NCBI GenBank assembly: GCA_007922195.1
Contig: ML681971.1
Coordinates: 20,133,856-20,197,855, forward strand
Source of the DNA: Podocnemis expansa
Taxonomy: Eukaryota; Chordata; Testudines; Podocnemididae
Length of the DNA stretch: 64,000 bases
Reading direction: 5' to 3'
Positions 24,274 to 35,608 of the stretch are shown one piece after another. Under the pieces are notes generated by a model, which was not told the DNA's origin, searched no databases, and worked only from the letters and a program-made list of their open reading frames with translations. Numbering within the stretch: position 1 is the first letter of the stretch; each line of letters starts with the position of its first letter. A program made the position numbers and the translations under genes.

Positions 24274-26075
24274 AGTGTACCTCACTTTAAGAAAAAAGGA
24301 GAAAAAAAAAAACAAAAAAACCTCCCCTTTTTTCTGAATCTGAACCAGGGTCTTGGACTCCCCTGGGACAGCTTCTCCTTTTTTGACAATGTTATTGCAC
24401 TGGTACAATTAATACACAATGCAAAGAACTAATTTGAGAAATATAATCTGTCAGACTGCACTCATGTCTGCCACACAAAGGGGGAAGGTGGCCAGGAGGC
24501 AGCAGCATACAAAAGAACAGCCTAGGTGAACACAGCCAGAGGCTGTCATGTCTGTGTGTGCACGCGCGTGTGTGTGTGCGCGTATGTGTGTGCGCGCGTG
24601 TGCGCGCGCTTGTGTGTCAGTCCATTTCTACTTTGTACATATATATGAATTCCAAATGAATTGTCTGGCGGTATGACGTTTCTCAGGTCATTTTTGTGTT
24701 GACTAAGGACTGTGTCTTGAAAAAAAACATCCCATTGCTCAGTTCTATCTTGAAACCTGGATTCCAAGACAGACAATTTTTTTTACTTGCTACCCTAAGA
24801 GGGTTTATTGGGGGGGGGAAGAGAAGCAGCCATATTTGTTTGTCTAAAGGATTTAAACCTGTGAAGAGGGAGGGGAAATATGCTGCTTTTTTCTACATGA
24901 GGATAGAGCCATTTGAGTCCACTAGCCTTTTATTGTTGTTGACAGTTCAGAATGGCTGTGGGATTTTCATAACATTCATATGCTGATTCATGAGGTGTAG
25001 ATCATCCTGCTATGTATGTGTTTTCTGCTTCTGTCTGAGTAACTTAGGAAATTGCATCCAAAGAGTAAGGGTTTAAAATCAAAAAGTACCTATAATTGTT
25101 TTGAAAGGAAAATCCCAGTGCCTATAATCAGTCAATGTTGGCATTGACGTGGAATGTATAAATTCACATAAGGGGAAATGTTGCCTCTGTTGGAATAGCT
25201 TGGGGGAAGGGAGGAATGCCTTCTTACAGAAGCTGCTTTAATACAAAGCTGATCAAGCATCAAAAGTTGATCAACTTTTAATTTAAAAGTAATCAGTAAC
25301 TTAGGACAGTCTATAATCATGTCTTCTCACCAGCCTAATATGACTAGGCACTTTTCCTTCTGGATAAAAAAAAAAAAATTAAAAACCCCATAGCGCTTGA
25401 CACTATGGAGAATGTCTTGCTTGCTTGCCTTTTTTGGGGGTGGGGTGGGGGGAGGCTGGTATGAGATCATTCCCCAGCAGAGCTTCCATTGCAGGCAGTG
25501 GATGTTACTGAAATGGCAGAGACCATGAATTTAAAAAAAAATTGATTTCCCACACCCTTGCTTGCCCCTGTCCCTCCTTCAATAAGTAGAACATGCTTCC
25601 TGTGCGTTCAATTCTGTGGCAAGCAGGGTGTATACACTGCAGGCCATGGTATGCTGACAGTTGAATGTTCTTTTCTAAGTAAACGAAAACATACACAGAT
25701 GTGATTGCAAGTCCAGAACCGTATCATGCTGCCATAGGAGCCCAATCTTTGTCAGCTGTCATACTGTGCTAAGCTGCATTGCTTTTTGATGACTTTCAGT
25801 GTGCATGAAGGGGGAAAACAAGTTATCGCTGTGCTCTTACTGTATTACTGGGTACTTGTAACTTTGGGGGGAGCTGTGACCATCTACCTTGTTGGAGGTG
25901 GTACAAAGCCCTGAAGCATTTGATCTACACAAACTCTTCCCACCCACCCCCACCTGGGAAAAAAAAATTACTAACAAGGCCTCTTTCACACAAGGGTTTG
26001 GGTAATGTCTTCCACCTCTAGTGCAGTTAATTAAACCTCTTTTAAATAAAATAAAAATGTGCAAAGTAGTTTACT
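24274..26075 (+). other. CLUH: CLUH 3' UTR (probable extent)
   Basis: Non-coding sequence after the CLUH stop up to a good polyadenylation signal near 26045. It holds A-rich stretches and a long alternating purine-pyrimidine tract at 24553-24608. No open frame in it resembles a gene. The end is inferred from signal and spacing, not from transcript data. Confidence 0.6.
24553..24608. repeat. Alternating purine-pyrimidine tract, Z-DNA candidate
   Basis: Fifty-six bases alternate strictly between pyrimidine and purine, mixing TG, CA and CG steps. It lies in the CLUH 3' UTR. Confidence 0.9.
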
Positions 26076-26098
26076 AAAAACTTTTTTGTTTTGTGTTG
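26045..26098 (+). promoter_or_regulatory. CLUH: Probable CLUH polyadenylation signal
   Basis: Two overlapping AATAAA hexamers lie at 26045-26050 and 26050-26055. About 25-45 nt downstream is a U/GU-rich stretch (about 26079-26098). That arrangement matches a vertebrate poly(A) site with cleavage expected near 26065-26078. Confidence 0.6.
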
Positions 26099-26529
26099 AA
26101 TCAAACCTGAGTTCAGGGATTTGTTTAACAGACTCTGCTGCTTAAAAGCAGCTGCTGCTCCTGATCACTACTGGTGTAAAGAGAGCAAAAAGATGACTGG
26201 AGTCAGGCAGAAGTAGGTAAAGACACATCGAGGTCTTGTTTGGTCCCCCAGCCAGTGTTCATTAGCGCCTAGAGGTAAATATCCAACTGCCACTGAAACT
26301 TGACCTGGATGAGCATCTCTCACAATTGAAGGAAGATTTTTTCAGGTGTTAACTTTTTTTGGGGGTGGGTTTAATTCCTCATTCAGTGCCTAAATGTGTC
26401 CTTTATCACTGCGTTCAGCTGGCTCACATTTTCCGCTGGCTCTGTGTTTCTAGTGAAGCTCAGAACAAACCAGGGGCTGCACACCCCTTGTTGATGTTGC
26501 ACCAACATCCTGTTAGGATTGCTCTAAGC

Positions 26530-27103
26530 CAGGGGTGTCCAACATTCTTGGGTAAGGGGCCACATTGCAATTCTTTTTTCAGATGGTCTCTTGAGAAAAT
26601 TTAAGACAACTTGATCTTACACTATTTTAAAGATCATTGCTTTTGTTTGGACTATACAGAGGACAGAGAAAAGAGAGCAGTGCTGCGGTGAGGGAGAGAA
26701 TAGAGACAAGACAGAAACCCTGGCAGTTCTACAGGGATCACAAGGTTTGGCAGTGGGCATCTCTGTACCAGAAACATGGATAGGTAGCAGTCTCTACAGA
26801 AGCATTTTTGCCACCAAGGACAGGGGGCTGGAGCTATGGGTATGGGAGAAGAGCAGAACTGGAGGGGGATGTCCAGGCCTAACTATTAAACTGCTGAGGG
26901 CACTCCTCCTTTACCTGCCTCCTGCTCACTCAAAAGGGGCTGAATCTAGCCCCTGAACAGCTCTCTGGCCATGCCATGCCATGCCATGCCATGCCTCCCG
27001 GAAACTGCTCTGCCCAGGCTTTTGCAGCAGCACTCCATAGGCCGGATGAAAGCCTTCAGGTGGACCAGAATCTGGCCCCCAGGCCACAAGTTGGACAAAC
27101 CTA
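26530..27103. mobile_element. hAT-like DNA transposon with perfect 8-bp target duplication
   Basis: The termini CAGGGGTGTCCAAC and GTTGGACAAACCTA are inverted repeats. Identical CTCTAAGC flanks lie at 26522-26529 and 27104-27111. The element is 574 bp, non-coding, and carries a (CCATG)5 microsatellite at 26969-26993. It lies just past the CLUH poly(A) site. Confidence 0.85.
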
Positions 27104-27111
27104 CTCTAAGC

Positions 27112-28281
27112 CTAAGAAAACACATTTTTGTAGTACTTATAGACTGAGCTGGATCCTGATTTATCAGCTGGGCTGTCGTCTTGTGCTTCATTTTAAAAGT
27201 AATACCAATAGCTGGGACCAGGAACAAAAATTAAGTACACATGCTCCACCTTCTTCACCACACACATATACACAGTATAGAAAGTACCCAACTTTCCTCC
27301 TTCATCTTGAACTGACAGACATTTTGCATCTGAAATAATGGCAACTGCTGTAAACCCAAACTGCTTAACAGCCTTTGATAGCTGCCAGTGCATGTCACTG
27401 CATATCTCATTTTGAGTGTAGTTAATGCTTTTGTTGCACCTTCTGCCCATATCTGTGTGTATGATAGAAAAGTGGTCACCAACCACTCAGTTATGATCAA
27501 CCCCTGAATTACAGCTGCCATTAAAACCTATGAGCAGCATAGCATCTGCTGACAAGAGGTGGGAGACAGCTGCAGTAGAATAATGCATATAGGGCTCTCA
27601 AAGTCCTTACAGGTAGGTAAGCAAGCCACTACTTCTCTAAACTGTTTGTTTGTTCATAGCCCAATTCATTGAGGTCACACTATGTTCCAGCACTGTAACT
27701 TGTGCTGCAGTGGAATTGACATGTTTGAATCTCTTCATTGCTGTTCAGTTCCTAACAGGTGGAGCTGTGATGCACTGATGCCAGGTAACTAGGGAAGGCA
27801 TTAGGAATCTAGCTCCCCACCTTCAGACAGTAGAGCAGAAGGTGAGGGGGAGATGGTGAGTTTGCCAGGCACTAACTCCATCTTCATTTTCACCAGCTGC
27901 ATAAAAGCCAAAACTTAATTGGTGTAGAGCTACAGAGGAAGTCTCCAGGAAGGTAGCTGTGTTAAGCTGGTTCAGCAAAACAAACCAGTGCTAGGGCCCT
28001 TTTACAAAATGCATTTAAACATGAGCTTCTGTGGGAGAAAGCTCCCTTTGTCATGCTTGAAAATGGAAAACTTACAGTACAAGAAGGAAAAATAAATCCA
28101 AGGAAGTGTGAGTGAGTGACAAGTTCAGGTGAGACTATTTCAACAAATCAAACGAGTCATTTAGCTTCAAAATGTGGAAGAACAGATAAGAGTGAGAGCA
28201 TGAGGGGAGAAAAATCACTTTTAGTAACAAAAAAGCCATGCTGTAGCCCTCTACAAAACCCAAGTTAGTAAGATCAAATTT
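27112..28281. other. Intergenic sequence, little recognised
   Basis: No gene is seen. Around 28010-28075 there is a weak match to the reversed tail of the Penelope-like element (ATGAGCTTCTGTGGGAGAA). The remaining sequence is unassigned. Confidence 0.4.
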
Positions 28282-28392
28282 AGAATAGAATCAGGATTGG
28301 AAGGGATCTCATGAGATCATCAAGTCCAACCCCCTGGGGCTTGAACCCAGCCCCTGCATATTAAGCAAAGGTGCTAGCCACTACACTATTAT
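28282..28392 (-). repeat. tRNA-like SINE with CR1-like tail, nearly whole
   Basis: On the minus strand a box-A-like segment (TAGTGTAGTGG) is followed by a box B (GGTTCAAGCC, about 28338-28347) and a CR1-like tail (GATGATCTCATGAGATCCCT). This is the best-preserved copy of this SINE in the window. It is not a functional tRNA gene because the cloverleaf 3' half is replaced. Confidence 0.75.
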
Positions 28393-28744
28393 TTGCAGAA
28401 GAACACTTAGTCACTGGTTTCTCTTTAAAGCATGTAGAATTCATTTAAGACACTTGCCATCCAGTCTTGTTTAGTGGAGTGGCCACTAAGGTGTAACAGT
28501 CTAGTTCTGCACCATAAGCTTAATCTACACACATGCGTAAATACTTTTTAAGAGCTGTGCAACTGTTCAGACAAGCTCTTAAACTACTATCTTATTTCTT
28601 TGCTTTGGTGCAGGAAGAGGCAGTGGAAGAGAGTTGTACACTGTTCATTGATTATGAATGCAAGGGTAAGATAATCTGTATGGCACAGTAGCAGCTTTCT
28701 TGGGCCTCTCCCTTCCCTGGACTTGGCATGTGAGACATGGCAGG

Positions 28745-29336
28745 AAAGCTGTCCTCAGGAGATGCCTTTGCCCCACCCAAGGCTAGTCCCTCCCCCCTGT
28801 GGCTGGAGGGAGAAACGGCCTTGGACAGGCTCCCCTCTCCATGCAGGGTCTCCTGGCGCACTGCTTTGTCCCACATGGAGCAGCACAACTCTGTTCTTCC
28901 TGAGCCAGGCCCTGGGAGACCTCTTCTGGAGAAGCCTTAGTACCATTGAGCCCCTCCCTGGCTGATCTCCTTTCTTGATTGTCTCGCCTCAAGGCACTTC
29001 AATTGGCGGTTTATTTCAAACCAACCACTAGGTGCATTTCTTTGCCCTGAGGAGCCCAACTGAGAGCAGGGTGGGACACTGCATCACTAGGAAAGATGGG
29101 GTCTGTTCTGTGGAGAAAGCTTGGAGCCCACCTTGCCCACCGGCTATGGTATCAAGGCCTCTCCAAAAGATGTCTCCCAGGGCCCGGCTCAGGAAGAGCA
29201 GAGTTGTGCTTTTATGTGTGGGGCAAAGGAGAGTGGTCCAGGGGACCCTGGCCAAGGCCCAGTTCTCCCTCCAGACATAGGGGGAGAGGGACTAGCCTTG
29301 GGTGGGGCAAAGGTATCTACTGAGGACATCATTCCA
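28745..29336. repeat. Imperfect inverted repeat with arms of about 200 bp
   Basis: The left arm (about 28745-28948) and the reverse complement of the right arm (about 29143-29336) share long stretches such as CTTTGCCCCACCCAAGGCTA, the GCACAACTCTG segment and GGCCCTGGGAGAC. The spacer is about 190 bp. It is GC-rich compared with the surroundings. Overlapping open frames on both strands look like shadows of the duplication. Confidence 0.8.
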
Positions 29337-32289
29337 GAAGTAGTCCAGGCAATGGCAGGAAAGACCTGGGTTCAAAACACCAATGTCTACTCTTACTGAG
29401 ACAAAGATGACATTTCACAGCATAGCTATTTGACAACAGCTTCAAACTGACTGTTGTACATGCTGCTTCAGGATCCAAACTTACTGGACCTCTCCCCATC
29501 AACTCATTTTCTCAAAGGCTGATTCACTGGTGTGCAGGTGAGGAAAATGAATTACACCCACAATGGCAAAGGAGCCTTAATCAGAACTGATTTTTCTATT
29601 AAAAGCAATGAGTTCAGGGTTAGATGATACAAATACAGAAGCTGACTCAGCACCAGAGCCTGGTGGGTTTGTTCTCTAGCCAGATTGCCATAGGGGAAGA
29701 GGTTCCCCCTCTTTGTTAAAGTAAATGAGAATAGAGGAAAGAACAAGTAGCTCAAACACCCCACCTTCCTCCAGTTCTGTTTTCCCCACAGATGTCTATT
29801 CCAACTGCAACACTGAATGTGCCTAAAAACCTGCTTCTCACCTCTCTCCCCTGTGTAGGGGAATAAATACAGTGGATCACTTGCTGGCTATGCCTTGGAT
29901 TTCTTTTTTAAATTTACACTTCCTCCACTCTAGCTATTCTGTAGCCCATACTTATTATTAAAAGCACTGGCCAGCTTTAGATGTTTAGCATTTATTCGTG
30001 TAAAATGGATGTTAGCAATGTCAGCTAGCATTTGGAAAAGGGGGCCGGGGGGGGCTGTTAAGCTGTCTGTTACATCAGCTAAGCCAGCACTTGTCTGAGG
30101 AGACTGCAGTACCTGGTTGGTCTGGTCTAAGTGGTTCCTCAAAGGAACAGGCAAGGATGAGGGTTTGGAAAGACACACTAAATCAGGACCGCTGTATAAA
30201 ATACCTGATTCAACACCAAATCTCAAGGGGTTTTGACAGAGTTCAATCAAAAAAGACTATTCCAATTAATTAGTCTAATTGCAGCAGCTGTGCCCACTGC
30301 TGCCTCAGGTGAAACCAAGTTGCTCAGTGGGAGGGAGCACATTAGTGGAGATGTTAGTAGAGAGCAGGAGGTGCAGGAAATGCTTCTCCCCTCCCAACCT
30401 CACTTGAAAGGATAGGTTTAAGAACAGGTTCTCTCATACTCTATTCCCACACTGCAGGAAAGACAGCTGCAGACAGTGATCCATAAGCATAAAACACTAG
30501 GGCCAAGTTTATCCCCATCCCCCTCCCCATCTCGTTAGGAAATTTAGCCACACATTGATCTGGGTATGAAGTACGTTGTTCAGTCTTGGGGGTAAGGGAC
30601 ATGCACTGAAGGACCAACCTTTGCAATTACAGTGCTGCATAGGAAAATAAACTGTTCAAAACTGAAGAGGCTTGAGCAAAATAGACAGCTCCCACTTGGA
30701 GCATTTAAATGAAAGCTGGGCATGGCTTTCTGGCTCTCAGAAGCTGAATTTATCCATGGAGAGAGTTATGGATAAAATTTTACACTCAAGCAGCACCACA
30801 GATCTATCAACAGGTGTTGATGAGCTGCTGCTTTCCATGATTGCTTTAACTGAGGTGGTTGGGAGGCACAAGGGGAACTATAACAGTGAGGGTGGTACAG
30901 GGGGTGTGTATACTGCCAACTGTCAAAGTTCTCTCATGGTGGTTGAAATAGGGAGAGGGTGAATTTCTCAAGGGCTTTTCTAAAGCATTTTGCTTCCCCC
31001 ATCAAGGAAAAAAAAGTTACTTTTAAGAAAAATCTCATCCCATTACTGTGTCACCTCAGTCACTCCTAGCCCATGCTTTCTATCTCTCAAACTCCTGCAA
31101 GCTAAGGAATGGCTGTTTCGTGCATTTTACAGACTGGGAACCATGGAACGCTGCTGCCGAAACCTTCTGCTAGTACCACTGATCTTACTCAGCCTGGGCT
31201 AACTCCAAGCCCAGAGCGTCCAGGGTCTAGGCACAGCAGCAAAGCTGAATCCAGGGGGGGCAGACGCCCAGGCTTACACCCTAACCAGGACCATCCTTCT
31301 CCAGTAATGTCAACTGCTTTTGTTGGTGTCATTCACAATGTAAAAGGAGTAAAAAGCCAGCCTCCCATCTTTCCACACAAGTAGCAATACATACATTTGT
31401 TATTTATAGGACCATAAAAGTTACTAACTTCATCAGCTTCATGATGGCTCATGAGTGGATGATGGAATGTCACTTTTCATACAAACCAGTGAAACCAGGG
31501 AGGGGGTGAGTGAAGAGAGCTGGCAAAAGCATTAGCAGGAGGAAATTATTTCTGCTGAGTACAAAAGATACACCTATTTTTATCATCACTGCTTTCTTCC
31601 CCAGAGGCACTTCCAGGATTTGAGTTCATATCATAAATATTCTGCAATGATACAGAAATAGCTGCAATACTACCTTGTAGTAGAGCAAATACACCATTAT
31701 TTTAACCACCTTCCACTCAACTGAAATAAGAATGGTCTGCTCTGATTTTGACGCTAAATTCCAAAAGCAGAGAATTAATACTCAACATACTACAGATGAG
31801 AAGGAATTCTGAAAACCTCACATGCATAGGAATAGCCAGGCATGCTGAGATAACCTCAGCTGTAACAGAAAATTGTAATGGGAATTAGTTTCAAGTATCT
31901 GTCAAGCTTCTCTAAGTAAAGGTGCTCAAAGCAGAGCTCAGTTATCCATCAAGAAACAAGGGAGGTGGTGAGTCCAACAGGTAGATTTTAAATTTGGGGG
32001 GAGGGGGCACAGGTGGGCAAAGGATTGAAATGTCCTGGTGCCTTGCTTCCCACGCGCTCGACGTAAGGGACATGTTTACAATTACAGGAGGCTTTTTCTT
32101 CTGTTTGAACTGCTGCCTAGAATGGCTGGCAAGTCAGGAGACCTCAGCAGAATGAAATTCTTTCACATCCTTCTATGCAGCTAAGCTAGAAGTCTTCTGT
32201 AAACTAAGCCTGGAACAGTATTAGTACAGCCAGACAATAAGAATAAGCAAAACATGAGAAAGAGTACCAAAGGGGCAGCCGTGGTAGTT
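29337..32289. other. Intergenic sequence without recognised gene
   Basis: About 3 kb with short, unconvincing open frames. I see no known repeat, RNA gene or exon. Confidence 0.5.
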
Positions 32290-32349
32290 TAGTAAAGGAA
32301 AAAGAGCAAGGAGTCTTGTGGCATTTTAAGACTAACAGATTTATTTATT

Positions 32350-32386
32350 GCATGAGCTTTCGTGGGAGAAAATCCTACTTCATCAG
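32350..32386 (-). ncRNA. Hammerhead-ribozyme-like core in Penelope tail
   Basis: On the minus strand CTGATGA (32380-32386) is followed by an extra A, a six-pair hairpin with one mismatch, then GAAA (32358-32361) and a GC-TCAT-GC mini-stem. This is the order of a hammerhead core with helices II and III. The extra A, the sequence after helix III and a missing clear helix I are departures from the consensus. Confidence 0.4.
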
Positions 32387-32783
32387 ATGCTTTGAAGAGG
32401 GAGAAACTTACAGAACTGGATGAAAATAAAGGCAGGGGAGTGTAAGACATGGGATCAGGTCATACCGCAATGACAAATCAGAGCATTTGTAAGGATTCAA
32501 ACTCTAGGAAACAGCACACAGAGGGATGGTGAAGTCAAATGACCTGTTATAATGGGAAAAGAATCCATAGTCAATTCAGCCCTGCTTTCAAACAACCTAA
32601 TGTGCATATTATTTGAATTTTGGCTGTTTCTCTTTGAAGTCTTGCTGTCCTATTGATTTTCTTGAGGACCATTGTTAACAAATCATCAATGGAGTCATTA
32701 GGAAGATGGAAGTGCTCAGCAACTGTTTTTTGTGTTGTGATTTCTGATGTCAGTTTTGTGTGCATTTATTCTTCTGCGTAGGG

Positions 32784-32988
32784 CAGGGGTCTCAAACACA
32801 TGGCCCATGGGCCGCATGCTGCCTCTAAAGTTATTTCCTGCAGCCCACAATGACGACTATCATCAATATTTGCGATATCATATGAAAAGGCTTCAGTGGT
32901 GTGGCCCTTGGGCTAACATAGTAGTCTTCATGCGGCCCTCGTGGTGTCCTCTTGCAGCCCTCATGGTGATTTGAGTTTGAGACCTCTG
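32784..32988. mobile_element. Short hAT-like element inserted in the Penelope GIY-YIG region
   Basis: The termini CAGGGGTCTCAAAC and GTTTGAGACCTCTG are inverted repeats. Flanks are GCGTAGGG (32776-32783) and GCATAGGG (32989-32996), an 8-bp duplication with one mismatch. Removing it would place GQTGQSL next to the RRRINAHK segment, as in the neighbouring plus-strand copy. A sister copy is at 47358-47534. Confidence 0.85.
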
Positions 32989-35164
32989 GCATAGGGACTG
33001 TCCTGTTTGTCCAATGTATAAGGCATGGGGACATTTCCGACACACGATGGCATAAGTTACATTACTGGATGAGCAAGTGAAGGACCCTTTGATGGAGTAG
33101 CTGGCTTGATTAGGTCCTATGATGGTGTCTTTAGTGCAGATATGTGGGCAAAGGTGGCAGTGTGGTTTGTTGCAGGGATATATGCCTGCTTTAGTGTTTC
33201 TGTTGTTAAGTCTGTAGTTGCTGGTGAGCATCTGTTTAAGGTTTGGGGGTTGTCTATAGGTGAAGAGAAGTCTGTCTCCCAAGGCTAGAGAGAGTGAGGG
33301 ATCATCTTTTAAAATAGGCTAGAGGTCCTCAATCTGTTGTAGGGGTCTGACCTGAAGATTGTATGTGGTGCCCACTGGCATTCTATTTTCTTTTTTGGGC
33401 CTTTCCTGTAGTAGACGACTGTGGAGTACCCGTCTGGCTCCGTCAATCTGTTTCTTTACATCTCCAGGTGGGTACCGTAGTTTTAAGAAAGCTTGACAGA
33501 GATCCTGAAGGTGTTTGTCTCTGTTTGAGGGATCAGAGCAGATGCGGTTATATCTTAGGGCTTAGCTGTAGACAATGGATCGTGTGGTGTGTTTAGGAAG
33601 GGAACTTGAGGGATGAAGATAACTATACCGGTTTTCGGTATAGAGGACTGTTGATGTGTCCATCCTCAATTTGTACTGTAGTGTTGAGAAAGTGGATCTC
33701 CTGTGTGGAGTGTTCCAGGCTCAATTTGATTGTGGAGTGGAAATTGTTGATATGTCTGTGGAAATCTTCGAGCATCCCTGCCATGGCTCCAGATGATGAT
33801 GATGTCATCAATATAGCGTAAGTAGAGGAGAGGTGCTTTGGGTGAGACTTGAGGAGATGTTCTAAGTTGCCCATAAAAATGTTGGCATATTATGGGGCCA
33901 TGCGGGTGCCCATATCAGTGCCACTGACTTGGAGGTATAAATTGTTCTCAAATCTGAAATGGTTGTGGGTGAATACAAAGTCAAAGTTCAGTCACAAGTT
34001 GTGCTGTGATATCATCTGGAATGGTTCTTCTAATAGCTTGTAAACCATCTTTGTGTGGGATGTTGGTGTAAAGAGCTTCTACATCCATGGTGGCCAGGAT
34101 GGTGTTTTCAGGAAGCTCACTAATGGATTGGATTTTCCTCAGGAAATCCATGGTTTCATAACATAGGTTCTAAGGAGGGAGTCCACATAGCCAGATAAGC
34201 CTGCTATAAGAGTGCCAATGCCTGAGATGGGGCGTCCAGGGTTTCCTTTTTTATGGATTTTAGGTGGTAGATAAAATATCCTGGTTGGGGCTCTGGTGGT
34301 GTGTCTGCCTTTATTTGTTCCTGTGCTGCATTAGGTAGTTTCTTAAGTAGGTGTAATTTCTTATGGTATTCTTCAGTGGGGTTTGTAGAGGTTTGTAGAA
34401 TGTTGTGTTGGAGAATTGCTTATAAGCCTCCTGGTCATAATCCAGTTTATCCATGACAACGACTGCACCTCCTTTGTGAGCCTCCTTAATAATGTCAGAG
34501 TTGTTTCCGAGACTGTGGATGGCATTGCATTCTGCATGGCTGAGATTACAGCGTAAGGGATGTTGTTTGTCCACAATTTCAGCCTTTGCACAGTGGTGGA
34601 AACAGTCAGTGTAGAAGTCTAGTCTGTAGTTCTGATCTTCTGGAGGAATCCACAAAGAATATTTCCTCTTGCAGTGTTTGGAGGAAGGTACCTGTGTGTC
34701 ACTGCATTGATCACTGGTATTATGGAAAAATTCTTTGAGTCTTAGAAGACAAAAAGAGTCCTCCAGGTCACTGCAGAATTTTATCTTTTGTGTGGCAGAA
34801 GGAAAGTTCCCAAGATAGTAGATTCCTACGCTGGAGTTAAGCGCATAGCTCGAAAGATTAAACCAGCAACTACAGATCTAACAACATTAAAGCAGGCACA
34901 TATTCCTGCAACAAACCACACCGCTAACTTTGCCCACATATCTGCACTAAAGACACCATCACAGGACCTAATCAAGCCAGTTACTCCATCAAAGAGTCCT
35001 TCACCTGCTCATCCACTAGTGTGATTTATGCCATCATGTGCCAGAAATGCCCCCACACCTTATACATTGGACAAACAGGACAGTCCCTACGCAGAAGAAT
35101 AAATGCACACAAAACTGACACCAAAAATCACAACACAAGAAACAATTGCTGAGCACTTCCATCT

Positions 35165-35252
35165 TTTAGACGGTCCTGGGTTCAATTCCCAGGGGGTTGG
35201 ACTCGATGATCTCATGAGGTCCCTTCCAGCCCTATGATTTGATTTGATTCGA
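35165..35252 (+). repeat. SINE/CR1 tail inserted in the Penelope copy
   Basis: It begins near CCTGGGTTCAATTCCC and continues with a GATGATCTCATGAGGTCCCT tail plus ATTTG-like repeats. Sequence on both sides is continuous Penelope sequence in the other copy, so this is a later insertion. Confidence 0.75.
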
Positions 35253-35571
35253 TTCTTAATGACTCCATTGATGATTTGTTAACGATGGTCCTCAAGAAAA
35301 TCAATTGGACAGCAAGATTTCAAAGAGAAACAGCCAAAATTCAAATAATATGCAGATTAGATTGTGAGAAAGCAGGGCTGAATCATGACTATGGATTCTT
35401 TTCATATTATAACAGGCCATTTGACTTCACCCTCCCTCTTTGTGCTGTTTCCTGGAGTTTGAATCCTTACAAATGCTCTGATTTGCAGTTGCAGTATGAT
35501 CTGATCCCATGTCTTACACTCCCCTGCCTTTATTTTCATCCAATTCTGTAAGTTCCCCCTCTTCAAAGTGC

Positions 35572-35608
35572 CTGATGAAGTGAGATTTTCTCCCACGAAA
35601 GCTCATGC
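35572..35608 (+). ncRNA. Hammerhead-ribozyme-like core, second copy
   Basis: CTGATGA at 35572-35578, an extra A, a six-pair hairpin with one mismatch, GAAA at 35597-35600 and the GC-TCAT-GC mini-stem. The mismatch is at a different position from the copy at 32350. Confidence 0.4.

Larger units (their letters stand above)
32290..34790 (-). mobile_element. Penelope-like retroelement, decayed, with RT and GIY-YIG remnants
   Basis: Read on the minus strand, three coding remnants appear in the order expected of a Penelope-like element. First is an N-terminal part with KEAHKGGAVVVMDKLDY (about 34435-34490). Second is a reverse transcriptase with DVEALYTNIP (about 34056-34085) and the catalytic YIDD (33804-33815, in a frame giving LYLRYIDDIIIIW). 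Third is a cysteine-rich linker leading to a GIY-YIG endonuclease (YAIVCRKCPHALYIGQTGQS, about 33000-33070). The tail (32290-32560) holds a hammerhead-like core. Frameshifts, stops and a hAT insertion (32784-32988) break it, so it cannot encode a working protein. Confidence 0.85.

Noticed and set aside
24546..24776. Minus-strand frame with histidine-threonine repeats
   Set aside because: It translates the alternating dinucleotide tract in the CLUH 3' UTR.
28290..28392. Possible tRNA gene on the minus strand
   Set aside because: Box A and box B are present, but the 3' half is a CR1-like tail, so it is a SINE.
28723..29399. Cluster of open frames on both strands
   Set aside because: They mirror each other because of the inverted duplication and show no gene structure.
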